Below are positions 1 to 6,963 of a stretch of 64,000 nt of DNA, piece by piece. Where the stretch lies: IMG/VR virus record IMGVR_UViG_3300033997_000092, positions 62,001 through 126,000 of that record. One strand, written 5' to 3'. Source of the DNA: a virus. Numbering within the stretch: position 1 is the stretch's first letter; every line of letters starts with the position of its first letter. The notes beneath the pieces are model-generated. The model worked only from the letters and a program-made list of their open reading frames with translations. It did no database searches and was not told where the DNA came from. Made by a program: the position numbers and the translations under genes.

Positions 1-1061
1 TCAGACTCCTCTTCTTCCTCGTCTTCGTCTTCTTCATCACCGTCAGAAGCCTGAGCTTCTAAACGTGCCAATTCGGCATCAAGATCAAAGTCGTCTTCGT
101 CGGATGATTCAGATTCCAACTCACCGTCTTCATCTTCGTCTTCATCCAACTCCAGGCCTTCGAGGTCTTCATCATCACCATCGAGATCCAGGTCAGCGTC
201 TTCGTCGTCACCGTCTTCATCATCAGATGAAACTGAGAAAAGTTCTTCCAGTTTATCCATTTCAGCAGACAGAGAATGTAAGCAACCTGAGTCCTGTGGA
301 TCTAACAGGCCGCCGCCACATGAAGGACATACAGTCACATCAGAACTGGTACTTACGATAACATTACCGCAAGTGTCTGAATGAGAACATAAGTACAGGT
401 GGGCTTCAACTTGTTTACCATCAGAGGCTTCTGCTTGGAACGGAGTCTCTGACTCAACTTGTTCCAGGTCGTCCATACCTTCAACTGGGTCAACATTAAA
501 ATGTACCGAGTTGTGGCTAATGAAAGTACCGCTCTCTGAGGTCAGAGTAACAGTGTCTTCACCGCGACAGGCAGCAGCAAAAGAGTCACGCGCTTCTTCA
601 GCAGTAGGAGCAGCTACGATTACGATTGGCTGGTCGGTAGTACCGGCACCAGTTTCACCTTCATCAGAGCTGAGTGCTTCAATTTCAGAATCGCTTAATT
701 CAGGGATTTGGGTGCTGCACTGTGGACAATATTCTAAGTCAGAAGACTCAGAAAGTAAGTGGGCACCGCAACCATCAGCACAGATGGTGTAATTAACTGT
801 CACTTTGTCACCAACAGAGGCTAATGCTTGGAACGGCATATTACCTGTGTAAGGGGTCAAGTCATTCTGACCTGTAAGCGGGTTGTACGGCTCTGTAGCA
901 GAGGCGTGTGTCACGAAAGTGCGTTTATCGCTGTCTTGAAAAACAGCTACACTACCTTCCTGTGCATACGCTACTGCGGCAAACAGGGCCTGCGCTTCAT
1001 GTTTAGAACGACCAGCGACAACGATACCAGAGTTACCTGGTTCCTTTTTACGCTTGATCAT
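1..1061 (-). CDS. Duplicated zinc-ribbon protein with acidic tail (3' end outside window)
   Basis: The reading frame opens at an ATG at 1061 behind an AAAGGAGAAACC ribosome binding site and runs off the window edge without a stop, so the C-terminus is missing. The visible 353 residues contain two homologous units (about residues 11-119 and 144-252). Each begins with a short beta/alpha segment (IVVAG, IVIVAA), continues through a TFV/TFI-SH motif and an MPFQA/TPFQA-EAS motif, and ends in a four-cysteine zinc ribbon (Cys94, 98, 112, 115; Cys225, 231, 245, 248). From about residue 262 the chain becomes a long Asp/Glu/Ser-rich stretch. The role is unknown. Zinc ribbons plus an acidic tail would suit a nucleic-acid- or protein-binding factor, or a scaffold-like protein, but this is inference. 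It is last in the internal-protein block and has its own leader upstream. Confidence 0.8.
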   Translation of the reverse strand, partial: MIKRKKEPGNSGIVVAGRSKHEAQALFAAVAYAQEGSVAVFQDSDKRTFVTHASATEPYNPLTGQNDLTPYTGNMPFQALASVGDKVTVNYTICADGCGAHLLSESSDLEYCPQCSTQIPELSDSEIEALSSDEGETGAGTTDQPIVIVAAPTAEEARDSFAAACRGEDTVTLTSESGTFISHNSVHFNVDPVEGMDDLEQVESETPFQAEASDGKQVEAHLYLCSHSDTCGNVIVSTSSDVTVCPSCGGGLLDPQDSGCLHSLSAEMDKLEELFSVSSDDEDGDDEDADLDLDGDDEDLEGLELDEDEDEDGELESESSDEDDFDLDAELARLEAQASDGDEEDEDEEEEES

Positions 1062-1226
1062 CGGTTTCTCCTTTCGGATTGTTTAGAACACCACACAGAG
1101 TCTTCTGATTCTGCATATATTAAAATTAAGTTTCGCAGAAAAATATCTACGAAAATACCGGTATTTTTAGCAAATAATTTACCGGTATTTTTCAGCGAAT
1201 TTTCGAGACATTACAGCGTAAAATCA
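1062..1226 (-). promoter_or_regulatory. Leader with palindrome and direct repeat, probable operator/promoter region
   Basis: This 165-base AT-rich gap separates the 156-aa gene from the zinc-ribbon gene. It contains a perfect 16-base palindrome AAAATACCGGTATTTT at 1152-1167, and a second copy of its core, TACCGGTATTTTT, at 1180-1192, 24 bases away. Downstream on the minus strand is an AT-rich stretch (TTAATTTTAATATATG, about 1112-1127) that could hold a -10 element, then the ribosome binding site. The repeated core suggests a dimeric regulator or a phage promoter. No clear -35 box is visible. Confidence 0.45.
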
Positions 1227-1697
1227 TCAGTAAGTTTCGATTGATTTGTAGAATTTTTCAAGTCCTTTTAGATTAGGAGAATATCCATGATCTCCGACCA
1301 TCTTGAAGAACTCTGCATTTTTCAAATCCTTCAAAGGATTGTTTTCGCGTAGCTCACCTTTGGGATGAATATAATCAGCGACGAACGTATCCCAATCGAC
1401 ACCATACGACCGCATTTCTTGAGCAAATATAAAGAACTTTTGCCATTGAGCTTGATCGTCTCCGTTCAGGTCAGTCAACGAATAGTGTTGAATGTCTGAA
1501 TCGGATAGTGGTTTAGGATAAACTACGATGCCGAACCTGTAGCGACTCTCAGGAAGTTTCCTTGTTATCGATTCAGGTATATCAGCAGGAGCTATAAAAC
1601 GTGAGTGACCTTTCGGCTGCGTTCCTAAGCTGAAGGGACGCAAACGCATCCCATACAGGTATTCTTTAGCTTTAGCAATACTGACTAATACGCGCAT
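1227..1697 (-). CDS. Hypothetical protein, 156 aa, in internal-protein cassette
   Basis: I do not recognise this protein with confidence. It starts MRVLVSIAKAKEYLYG; the first six residues loosely resemble the MKxxVxVS beginnings of its upstream neighbours, but it lacks the SES cleavage-like motif. A segment reading YPKPLSDSDIQHYSLTDLN is reminiscent of short modules found in large polyvalent phage proteins, which is only an impression. Its start codon overlaps the stop codon of the 251-aa gene (TAATG), so the two are translationally coupled. It is the last gene before the 1062-1226 regulatory gap. Confidence 0.75.
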   Translation of the reverse strand: MRVLVSIAKAKEYLYGMRLRPFSLGTQPKGHSRFIAPADIPESITRKLPESRYRFGIVVYPKPLSDSDIQHYSLTDLNGDDQAQWQKFFIFAQEMRSYGVDWDTFVADYIHPKGELRENNPLKDLKNAEFFKMVGDHGYSPNLKGLEKFYKSIETY

Positions 1698-2452
1698 TAG
1701 ATTTTATTCGCTATAGTCTTTTTGCGGGCTTTAGAGGCAGCAGCGTCTTTGATTGCTGTTTTAGGATCTGCCTTCAATGCAGCTCTGGCTTTACCTGCTT
1801 CACGTAACTTTTTACTGAAAGCCTTCAACGTACCGAAATTGATTTTAACTGCTTTACCCATAATAGAGCGCATCAGTTTAATCAAACTGTTTTTATGTTT
1901 GATAGGAACTTCTTTACCTGCTATCATTGCTTTCAGAGTATCTTTATCTTGTTTCGTTGCTTCAGGTGCTGCTTTATCTTCAGCAGCAGCTTTGGCGGCT
2001 TTCCCAGGCTTTGTCAAAATAGATGACTTAGAAGGAACTGCCTTAACTGTAACATCGGAGAGCTTCAGTTTTTTATCAGCAGGTAGTGAAAGCTTTTTGA
2101 ATTTAATGGCATCAACAATACCTTTGCGTTCGCCGACAAGTGCAGCAATTGCCTCAGCTATCTCACGGGCCTTCTCATTGTACTGGGCACGTGTGAATTT
2201 AGGTCCGATTTTCTCACGGAGTTTTTGTTTCATAGCAACCAGTTTGGCTTGCTTTTTGATAGTGTCGTTGTATGCTTTAAGTGCCGCAGCAACAACGGCT
2301 TTAGTTTTTGCGTCGGCTTGAGCTTGAACACGTGGATGTACTTTGCGTTTCGCTTTAGGCTTGATACCGCCTTTAACCATACCACTACGCATCTTAGTTT
2401 TTTGTGCTTTTGACGGTCCTGCACTCTCACTAACAAATACTTTGATTTTCAT
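1697..2452 (-). CDS. Putative packaged internal protein with MKIKVFVSES leader, Lys/Ala-rich, 251 aa
   Basis: The protein begins MKIKVFVSESAG, the leader shared by five proteins of this cassette. The remainder is strongly basic and helical in composition, rich in Lys and Ala (for example KKQAKLVAMKQKLREKIG near the middle). It has no recognised enzymatic motif. By analogy with T4 internal proteins, which carry a ~10-residue N-terminal capsid-targeting peptide cleaved after Glu by the prohead protease, I infer packaging into the head and cleavage after Glu9. A basic body would suit DNA binding inside the capsid. A ribosome binding site GGAG lies 7 bases before the ATG at 2452. Confidence 0.8.
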   Translation of the reverse strand: MKIKVFVSESAGPSKAQKTKMRSGMVKGGIKPKAKRKVHPRVQAQADAKTKAVVAAALKAYNDTIKKQAKLVAMKQKLREKIGPKFTRAQYNEKAREIAEAIAALVGERKGIVDAIKFKKLSLPADKKLKLSDVTVKAVPSKSSILTKPGKAAKAAAEDKAAPEATKQDKDTLKAMIAGKEVPIKHKNSLIKLMRSIMGKAVKINFGTLKAFSKKLREAGKARAALKADPKTAIKDAAASKARKKTIANKI

Positions 2453-2476
2453 ACGAAAACTCCTTTAATATGTAGA

Positions 2477-2770
2477 TTATTTCTTGTTTGGTAAAAGGCG
2501 TAGTAATGAACGTACAGCCTCAAGCTCTGCCTTAACTGCTTGTAATTTTTTACCTTTAGGTTTTTCTTCTTCGAGAATATCGAGTAATTCATTTTCTCGG
2601 TCACTTAGCCGTACGAATCCTTTTCCTTCAAGAGAAGGGAATTTGGATAGTATAACTGCTTTCATTGATGCTTTGCGACGTTTCAACATTTCAGCATTAG
2701 TTAATGGCTTAGCTGCTATAGTTGGTTTTTTCGGAGCAGAACTTTCACTCACAAATATTTTGATTTTCAT
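2477..2770 (-). CDS. Putative packaged internal protein with MKIKIFVSES leader, 97 aa
   Basis: This short basic protein starts MKIKIFVSESSAPKK, matching the shared leader except Ile for Val at position 5. The remaining ~85 residues are Lys/Glu/Leu-rich and probably helical, with no recognised domain. The leader matches those of its neighbours at protein level while third codon positions differ (for example GTGAGTGAAAGT against GTTAGTGAGAGT), which argues for selection on the peptide and not a very recent DNA duplication. The small size is typical of T4-type internal proteins. The function after removal of the leader is unknown. Confidence 0.8.
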   Translation of the reverse strand: MKIKIFVSESSAPKKPTIAAKPLTNAEMLKRRKASMKAVILSKFPSLEGKGFVRLSDRENELLDILEEEKPKGKKLQAVKAELEAVRSLLRLLPNKK

Positions 2771-2783
2771 GTTATGCTCCAGT

Positions 2784-3215
2784 TCAACTAAATTTAAGAA
2801 TGTTGTTTATGTGTTCTTCGTAATTGCTGATGCCAACAATTACAAATTCTTCCAATGCGAACGCAGCTTCAGCGAAAGTTTTTACAGGTATTTCTTTGAC
2901 GAATTTCCTGTCTTCGACCAGATACGCTTTTTTGGTATCACTAATGTAAACAATAGCATTCAAAGGATAGACTATATTACCAACAAGAGATTTACCGATG
3001 TAGTATGTTCCTATGACTACTGCTTTACTTCTAATGCCTTTATTAGGACCATCAATTTGAGCCGGGTATTTATGTGCCGCAGTTACTTTGGTTGTAAATT
3101 CGTTTTTAGTATCTAGTGCTTTATCAATAGCAAACTTACGGACCATTTGCATAGCAAGTTGTATTCCTGTCTTTGAAGAACTGGAACTCTCACTCACGAA
3201 TACTTTGATTTTCAT
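2784..3215 (-). CDS. Putative packaged internal protein with MKIKVFVSES leader, 143 aa
   Basis: The protein starts MKIKVFVSESSSSSKTG, so the leader is followed by a Ser-rich linker and then a compact alpha/beta-looking domain of about 120 residues. I recognise no family. The linker straight after the predicted cleavage point (Glu9/Ser10) fits a removable N-terminal tag on an independently folding cargo. It sits between two other leader-bearing genes, with 8- and 13-base gaps, in one transcription unit. Confidence 0.8.
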   Translation of the reverse strand: MKIKVFVSESSSSSKTGIQLAMQMVRKFAIDKALDTKNEFTTKVTAAHKYPAQIDGPNKGIRSKAVVIGTYYIGKSLVGNIVYPLNAIVYISDTKKAYLVEDRKFVKEIPVKTFAEAAFALEEFVIVGISNYEEHINNILKFS

Positions 3216-3223
3216 GCAAACTC

Positions 3224-3952
3224 CTAGTCTAAATTGATAGTTGATTTAATATCAGGGTGCCAACCTTCACGACGAACCATAGCTACAGCATTTACTTCCG
3301 GGTGCCATGCGTATTCGCCTATGTCACCTGTGGTAGGATCGACGTTGTCCCACCGCAGCACTACTTGGTTACCATTAGCCTGTTTACGTACTATGTCTGC
3401 ACTGTACCTTCCAGGATTAATCTTCATCGCAGTCTTTATAGACATAGGGACTTCGATTGTCCTGACATACATTGAAGTGTTCTTACCTATAAGCATCCTT
3501 TCATGTATATAAGGTGAGCTTTCAACATAGATACGAATTGCGTAGTCCGATGCTTGATCTTTCTTGCTTAACAGCAGTTTAAAGATAGTGGCATGTGCTC
3601 CTGCTGTTTTAGGATTAAATACACGTACACCATGTTCGTTCTTACGCAAGTTCTCGACCAGCTTAGCTACGATCTTAGGCATATAGGCAGGTACACTGTG
3701 TTTTTCCACTATACGATTGTACATGGTTTCAGATACCGTGAAGCGCCAAGGAGAAGTTCCAAATAAAACAACAACACCGTATCCTTTATCATCGTTAGCT
3801 AATAAGAATGTGGAACCCTTAGATATTCCATGTACGTGTACGCTGTCTTCGATAGGAATTAGGCGTACTGCTTTGCGGAACATTAAACCGTCAAACTCGT
3901 CCGATTTACGTAATTGGACGGCGCTCTCGCTTACAAACACTTTGATTTTCAT
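3224..3952 (-). CDS. Putative packaged internal protein with MKIKVFVSES leader, 242 aa
   Basis: The protein begins MKIKVFVSESAVQLRK, with the shared leader and predicted cleavage after Glu9. The body has a mixed alpha/beta composition with many Tyr, Val and Arg residues and a Trp-containing C-terminal segment (WDNVDPTTGDIGEYAWHPEV). No catalytic motif or family was recognised. It lies directly downstream of the metalloprotease gene (10-base gap), so the two are probably co-expressed late and packaged together; that is inference from the shared leader and operon. Confidence 0.8.
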   Translation of the reverse strand: MKIKVFVSESAVQLRKSDEFDGLMFRKAVRLIPIEDSVHVHGISKGSTFLLANDDKGYGVVVLFGTSPWRFTVSETMYNRIVEKHSVPAYMPKIVAKLVENLRKNEHGVRVFNPKTAGAHATIFKLLLSKKDQASDYAIRIYVESSPYIHERMLIGKNTSMYVRTIEVPMSIKTAMKINPGRYSADIVRKQANGNQVVLRWDNVDPTTGDIGEYAWHPEVNAVAMVRREGWHPDIKSTINLD

Positions 3953-3962
3953 ACAAGGTTCC

Positions 3963-4946
3963 TTATTTATTCGAGGGCTTACCGTTCTTCAAATAGTTAT
4001 TCTGGAAATACTCTTGAGCTATTTCCCATCCAAGAGGAGTAACGAGTCCACGCGCAGACGTGCCGTGCACCATATACTCACAAAGAACCGCCCACGCTTC
4101 TGACGACCACGGATTGCTATATCCTGGATGTTCAAACTGGTCAGGATGCAATTCTTTATTCTCAGAATACATACGCTTGAATTTTGTTACGTCAGTTTGT
4201 TTGACAATACCTGAGTACCACATATAGTGGGCAAGTTCGTGTGTTATAGCCTGTGCCACAATCTTTGTATCTAACACACCGCCGTTAATCTGAGTAAGTT
4301 GTCCACGATTGATAATCAGGAACGACTTACTACGCATCTGGTTAGCTTGCGTTATAATACTGATCATCGTAGCATAGTCAAAACTTTCAGCTAAATACAA
4401 ACGACTTCCTTTATAAGGAACGATTGATCCAGTATGCTTTAGTGCCTCAGTTACCATATCGAGAATGTCTGGCTGTATCGGATAGATAAGGGCCGTCTTA
4501 CCTGACTTAGATCTGAATCTAGTCGGATTCGGCAGCATCTGTATTGGAATCGGAACGGACGTTTTTCCTACGATAGGGCGATTGTTAATCTTCTTTGGTA
4601 CAGATAGCTTCAATCTTTCACTTGGCGCATTGGCAGGTATTACTGATTTAGGCATAACAGGCAGCGCTGGACTATCTGCTTTATTATCCGGTGTAGCCTC
4701 AGACAACGATTCTTGTTTGATTCGTTCTGTTGTCAGTGTAGGAAGCGTCGGCATATTTGTCATAGGACGTGATTTTGCCAGAATAGATTGCAGTACATCT
4801 TCCTTTATAGGAGTAGGCACTAACTGTCCATCGAGACCTAGACAGAATGCTTTGGCCTTATACAAGGCATAGTAGATTTGTCGTGGATTAAGAGTTACTT
4901 GCCCTACTTTGATAGGCGCAGAGTCTAAATATCTGAAATAAAACAT
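3963..4946 (-). CDS. Putative zinc metalloprotease (HELAH), 327 aa
   Basis: I chose the ATG at 4946 because it follows a GGAAG ribosome binding site and because an in-frame upstream start at 5018 would fall inside the terminator hairpin of the preceding gene. The protein has an N-terminal domain (about 1-55), a Pro-rich linker (about 65-145) and a C-terminal domain carrying HELAH (about residues 236-240), the HExxH signature of zinc-dependent proteases. A Glu in SSEAW about 45 residues later could be the third zinc ligand, as in gluzincins. A possible prohead-protease site, SLSE-A, lies near residue 83, where cleavage would release the catalytic half. It sits among the leader-bearing genes, so it may be a capsid-packaged enzyme delivered to the host. 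The substrate is unknown. Confidence 0.72.
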   Translation of the reverse strand: MFYFRYLDSAPIKVGQVTLNPRQIYYALYKAKAFCLGLDGQLVPTPIKEDVLQSILAKSRPMTNMPTLPTLTTERIKQESLSEATPDNKADSPALPVMPKSVIPANAPSERLKLSVPKKINNRPIVGKTSVPIPIQMLPNPTRFRSKSGKTALIYPIQPDILDMVTEALKHTGSIVPYKGSRLYLAESFDYATMISIITQANQMRSKSFLIINRGQLTQINGGVLDTKIVAQAITHELAHYMWYSGIVKQTDVTKFKRMYSENKELHPDQFEHPGYSNPWSSEAWAVLCEYMVHGTSARGLVTPLGWEIAQEYFQNNYLKNGKPSNK

Positions 4947-5008
4947 GGTTAAAGCTTCCAGAGTGTATTTGCTATAAATTACTGTTCTGTAGGCAATGGA
5001 AATGAAAA

Positions 5009-5029
5009 CGGCTGACAAAATGCCAGCCG
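5009..5029 (-). terminator. Rho-independent-type terminator after 298-aa gene
   Basis: On the minus strand a hairpin with a CGGCTG/CAGCCG stem (5029-5024 with 5014-5009) and a 9-base loop is followed by GTTTTCATTT. It begins 8 bases after the stop of the 298-aa gene and lies 62 bases before the metalloprotease start. Confidence 0.7.
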
Positions 5030-5036
5030 AATCATA

Positions 5037-5933
5037 TTATGCACGTTTGGCTTTAGCAAAAGCCGATGCGTCACTTGGACTGAGTGAAACGTAAGTGTCG
5101 CCCAGTTTGACAATAACTGTAGAGCCGCCCATAACACCTTGAGCTTTAACAACTGCTTTTTCGCCAAGTGTATCAGTGAACCATTTAGCGGCGCTGTCCA
5201 GGGCTGCTTCACGGGAAGCTTTTTGGGCATCCTGAATACCGGAAATGATTTTCTGCTGGGCTGCAATAGATTTGATGTGCTGTTTGATAGCAGATTCGGC
5301 AACCATCATTTCTTTTTCAACGGCAGCCGGTAATACGCCTTTGGCATACACAGGCAGCAACAGGCGAACAGTAGCGCTAAGCTTAGAACGTAATGCAATT
5401 TTAACTGCACGACGAGCTAAGTAAGTAGTGCTTTGGCCTTTCTTGCCTGCTTGTTTTGAAGCATCAAAGTCAACAACCTTTGACTTGGCGGAAACAACAT
5501 AATACTTTTCAGGCTGAGGTTTAAGTGAGCTTGATACCAACGATGTAACTTGTTTGATAATCGCCGAAGCTGCTTTACCTACACCGTTTACAACAACAGT
5601 GATAACCAAAGTCTTTAAGTCAGGGCCAGTTTTGCGTTTCTTCGCTGTAACAGTAGGTTTAGCAGAAGCTATACCTTCAATAGCAGTGATAGCTTTGGCA
5701 ACAACACGGCCTTCTTTCAAACCTAAACCAGGAACTGTATAAACCAATTGGGTAGAAGTTTTAGCTGGCTTGACTTTTGGTTCGTGTGTAAAATCCGACG
5801 CAGCTTTTTCTATCTTTTTGGACAAAGCAGCCAGAGCAGTTTGATTAACGAAGCCGTCCTTTGCAACAACTGACGCACTCGTTGAAACCAAAGCGCCTTG
5901 CAATGGGTCCAAAGCTAATGTCACTTTCATCAT
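5037..5933 (-). CDS. Hypothetical Lys/Ala/Val-rich protein, 298 aa, probable virion or internal protein
   Basis: The ATG at 5933 follows AGGGGAATA; an earlier in-frame start at 5978 would lie upstream of a hairpin and has no ribosome binding site. The protein starts MMKVTLALDPLQGALVSTSA and is rich in Lys, Ala, Val and Ser throughout, with no recognised domain. A MMVAESAIK segment resembles the proposed prohead-protease motif (hydrophobic-V-x-E-S), which is weaker evidence than the exact VSES sites elsewhere. A C-terminal segment (GGSTVIVKLGDTYVSLSP) looks like a short beta hairpin. It lies inside the leader-bearing cassette and is closed by a terminator, so a structural or packaged role is plausible but unproven. 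Confidence 0.75.
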   Translation of the reverse strand: MMKVTLALDPLQGALVSTSASVVAKDGFVNQTALAALSKKIEKAASDFTHEPKVKPAKTSTQLVYTVPGLGLKEGRVVAKAITAIEGIASAKPTVTAKKRKTGPDLKTLVITVVVNGVGKAASAIIKQVTSLVSSSLKPQPEKYYVVSAKSKVVDFDASKQAGKKGQSTTYLARRAVKIALRSKLSATVRLLLPVYAKGVLPAAVEKEMMVAESAIKQHIKSIAAQQKIISGIQDAQKASREAALDSAAKWFTDTLGEKAVVKAQGVMGGSTVIVKLGDTYVSLSPSDASAFAKAKRA

Positions 5934-5952
5934 TATTCCCCTAAGTAGAGAA

Positions 5953-5976
5953 GGGTGAGACTGATGTATCTCACCC
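5953..5976 (-). other. 8-bp hairpin just upstream of the 298-aa gene
   Basis: A perfect inverted repeat GGGTGAGA / TCTCACCC with an 8-base loop lies 20 bases before the ATG at 5933. It is followed on the minus strand by TTCTCTAC, which is not a clean U-tract. It could be a weak terminator, an RNA stability element or an RNase processing site. Confidence 0.55.
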
Positions 5977-5983
5977 AAACAGT

Positions 5984-6040
5984 TTAATTACCACCACCGC
6001 CACCAACACGGCAACGGCGACTATCATATACACCAGGCAT
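5984..6040 (-). CDS. Possible micro-gene, 18 aa (MPGVYDSRRCRVGGGGGN)
   Basis: An 18-codon frame begins at an ATG preceded by TAGGAG at a 7-base spacing, a good ribosome binding site by the standard of this genome, and ends at TAA. The peptide has an Arg/Cys-rich middle and five consecutive glycines. It lies in the otherwise non-coding gap between the 298-aa and 258-aa genes. It may be a real small peptide, a leader peptide, or chance; nothing beyond the ribosome binding site and position supports it. Confidence 0.3.
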   Translation of the reverse strand: MPGVYDSRRCRVGGGGGN

Positions 6041-6170
6041 AGCCAACTCCTATAGTTGCAGTTGAATCGTTACGCTATGTAACGGAGCCCAACGCTCTCC
6101 TACAGTCTTTAACGTGGCGTAGTGTCCACGAGATATGGATCACCTCCTACCTTGTGGAAAATTCAACAGA
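6041..6170 (-). promoter_or_regulatory. Structured leader with an extreme Shine-Dalgarno-like sequence
   Basis: At 6137-6148 the minus strand reads AGGAGGTGATCC, an exact complement to the usual 3' end of bacterial 16S rRNA (GGATCACCTCCT). No long frame follows. The nearest starts are a GTG at 6129 giving a six-codon frame and a GTG inside the motif (6143) giving 22 codons. Further along are an imperfect hairpin and an inverted repeat CGTTAC/GTAACG (about 6064-6080). It may be a translation-control leader or small RNA, but no function can be assigned from sequence. Confidence 0.4.
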
Positions 6171-6947
6171 TTAGCTGTACTTCTTTTCAGCTTCTTTACT
6201 GACGAAGAACCAAGCTTTACCTTTAATCGATTGTTTGGTAATCGGATTTGTCGAAGCAAACGTCATAACGCGAGTTTTCTTTTTACCTTCAACAGCGTAA
6301 ATACTTCCAGATGACGTCAATTGAGGACGGACATTACGCGCTGCTTTCAACGAAGGCTTGACTGTCTTTTCTTCACCTGCACGTAAAGGCTTGGTGACTT
6401 CAACTGAGAAATAAATGCCTTTCTCCGCAAGCTGCATTTCTTTAGCTTTAGTTGATTGTTTTGCCGTGATAGCAGCCTGCTTATTAAGCTTACTTTGTAA
6501 AGCTTCGCGTTTAGATTGCAGCTCCGCTATTTGAGCATCAAGATCGCGGATAGATTTTCTCACATTTACGTCTTGTGCTTTTTCACCAACAGCATCACCA
6601 AAGCGTATAGCGCGTGAAGGCTTACCGTCGGTTGTTTTTGGAATAGGAGCAGCTAAGAGTTTCGCAAGCTGTGTCGGCGTAAACTTAGCTTCTTTTTTAG
6701 ATCCGACAGTTGTTTTCTCACCGCGCTGCATAACATAGGCCCACTCGGTAGAAACTGACTTAATCGAACCTGATTTAGTCAGCTCGACATCAGTTATAGT
6801 GTGTTGTATTTTACTTTTGTAGAATGGTGAGCCGCGTTTAATAAGTTGGCCTACCTTATGCTCAATTAGTTTTGCACCTATCACAATTTTCTTTGTTTGC
6901 GCAGGAGTAAACCCGGCCGATTCGCTGATCATGACATTGATTTTCAT
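6171..6947 (-). CDS. Putative packaged internal protein with MKINVMISES leader, 258 aa
   Basis: The protein starts MKINVMISESAGFTPAQ, the most diverged copy of the shared leader (N for K at 4, M for F at 6, I for V at 7), keeping the S-E-S core. The body contains a predicted coiled coil (DLDAQIAELQSKREALQSKL, around residue 135) between Lys/Thr-rich regions. The AGFTPAQ that follows the leader resembles AGPSKAQ in the 251-aa protein, hinting at common origin of the N-terminal ~20 residues. An AAGGATTAACA ribosome binding site precedes the ATG. The cargo function is unknown. Confidence 0.8.
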   Translation of the reverse strand: MKINVMISESAGFTPAQTKKIVIGAKLIEHKVGQLIKRGSPFYKSKIQHTITDVELTKSGSIKSVSTEWAYVMQRGEKTTVGSKKEAKFTPTQLAKLLAAPIPKTTDGKPSRAIRFGDAVGEKAQDVNVRKSIRDLDAQIAELQSKREALQSKLNKQAAITAKQSTKAKEMQLAEKGIYFSVEVTKPLRAGEEKTVKPSLKAARNVRPQLTSSGSIYAVEGKKKTRVMTFASTNPITKQSIKGKAWFFVSKEAEKKYS

Positions 6948-6963
6948 TGTTAATCCTTAAAGT

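Noticed and set aside
65-361. 98-aa Arg/His-rich plus-strand frame
   Set aside because: Antisense to the acidic tail of the zinc-ribbon protein; composition is explained by reversed Asp/Glu codons.
1722-2321. 199-aa plus-strand frame with hydrophobic character
   Set aside because: Antisense shadow of the Lys/Ala-rich 251-aa gene. Lys and Ala codons read backwards give Phe, Leu and Ser/Ala, mimicking a membrane protein.
6061-6150. tRNA-like element in the 6 kb gap
   Set aside because: A GATTCAACT string resembles a T-loop, but the flanking bases do not form the required stems.
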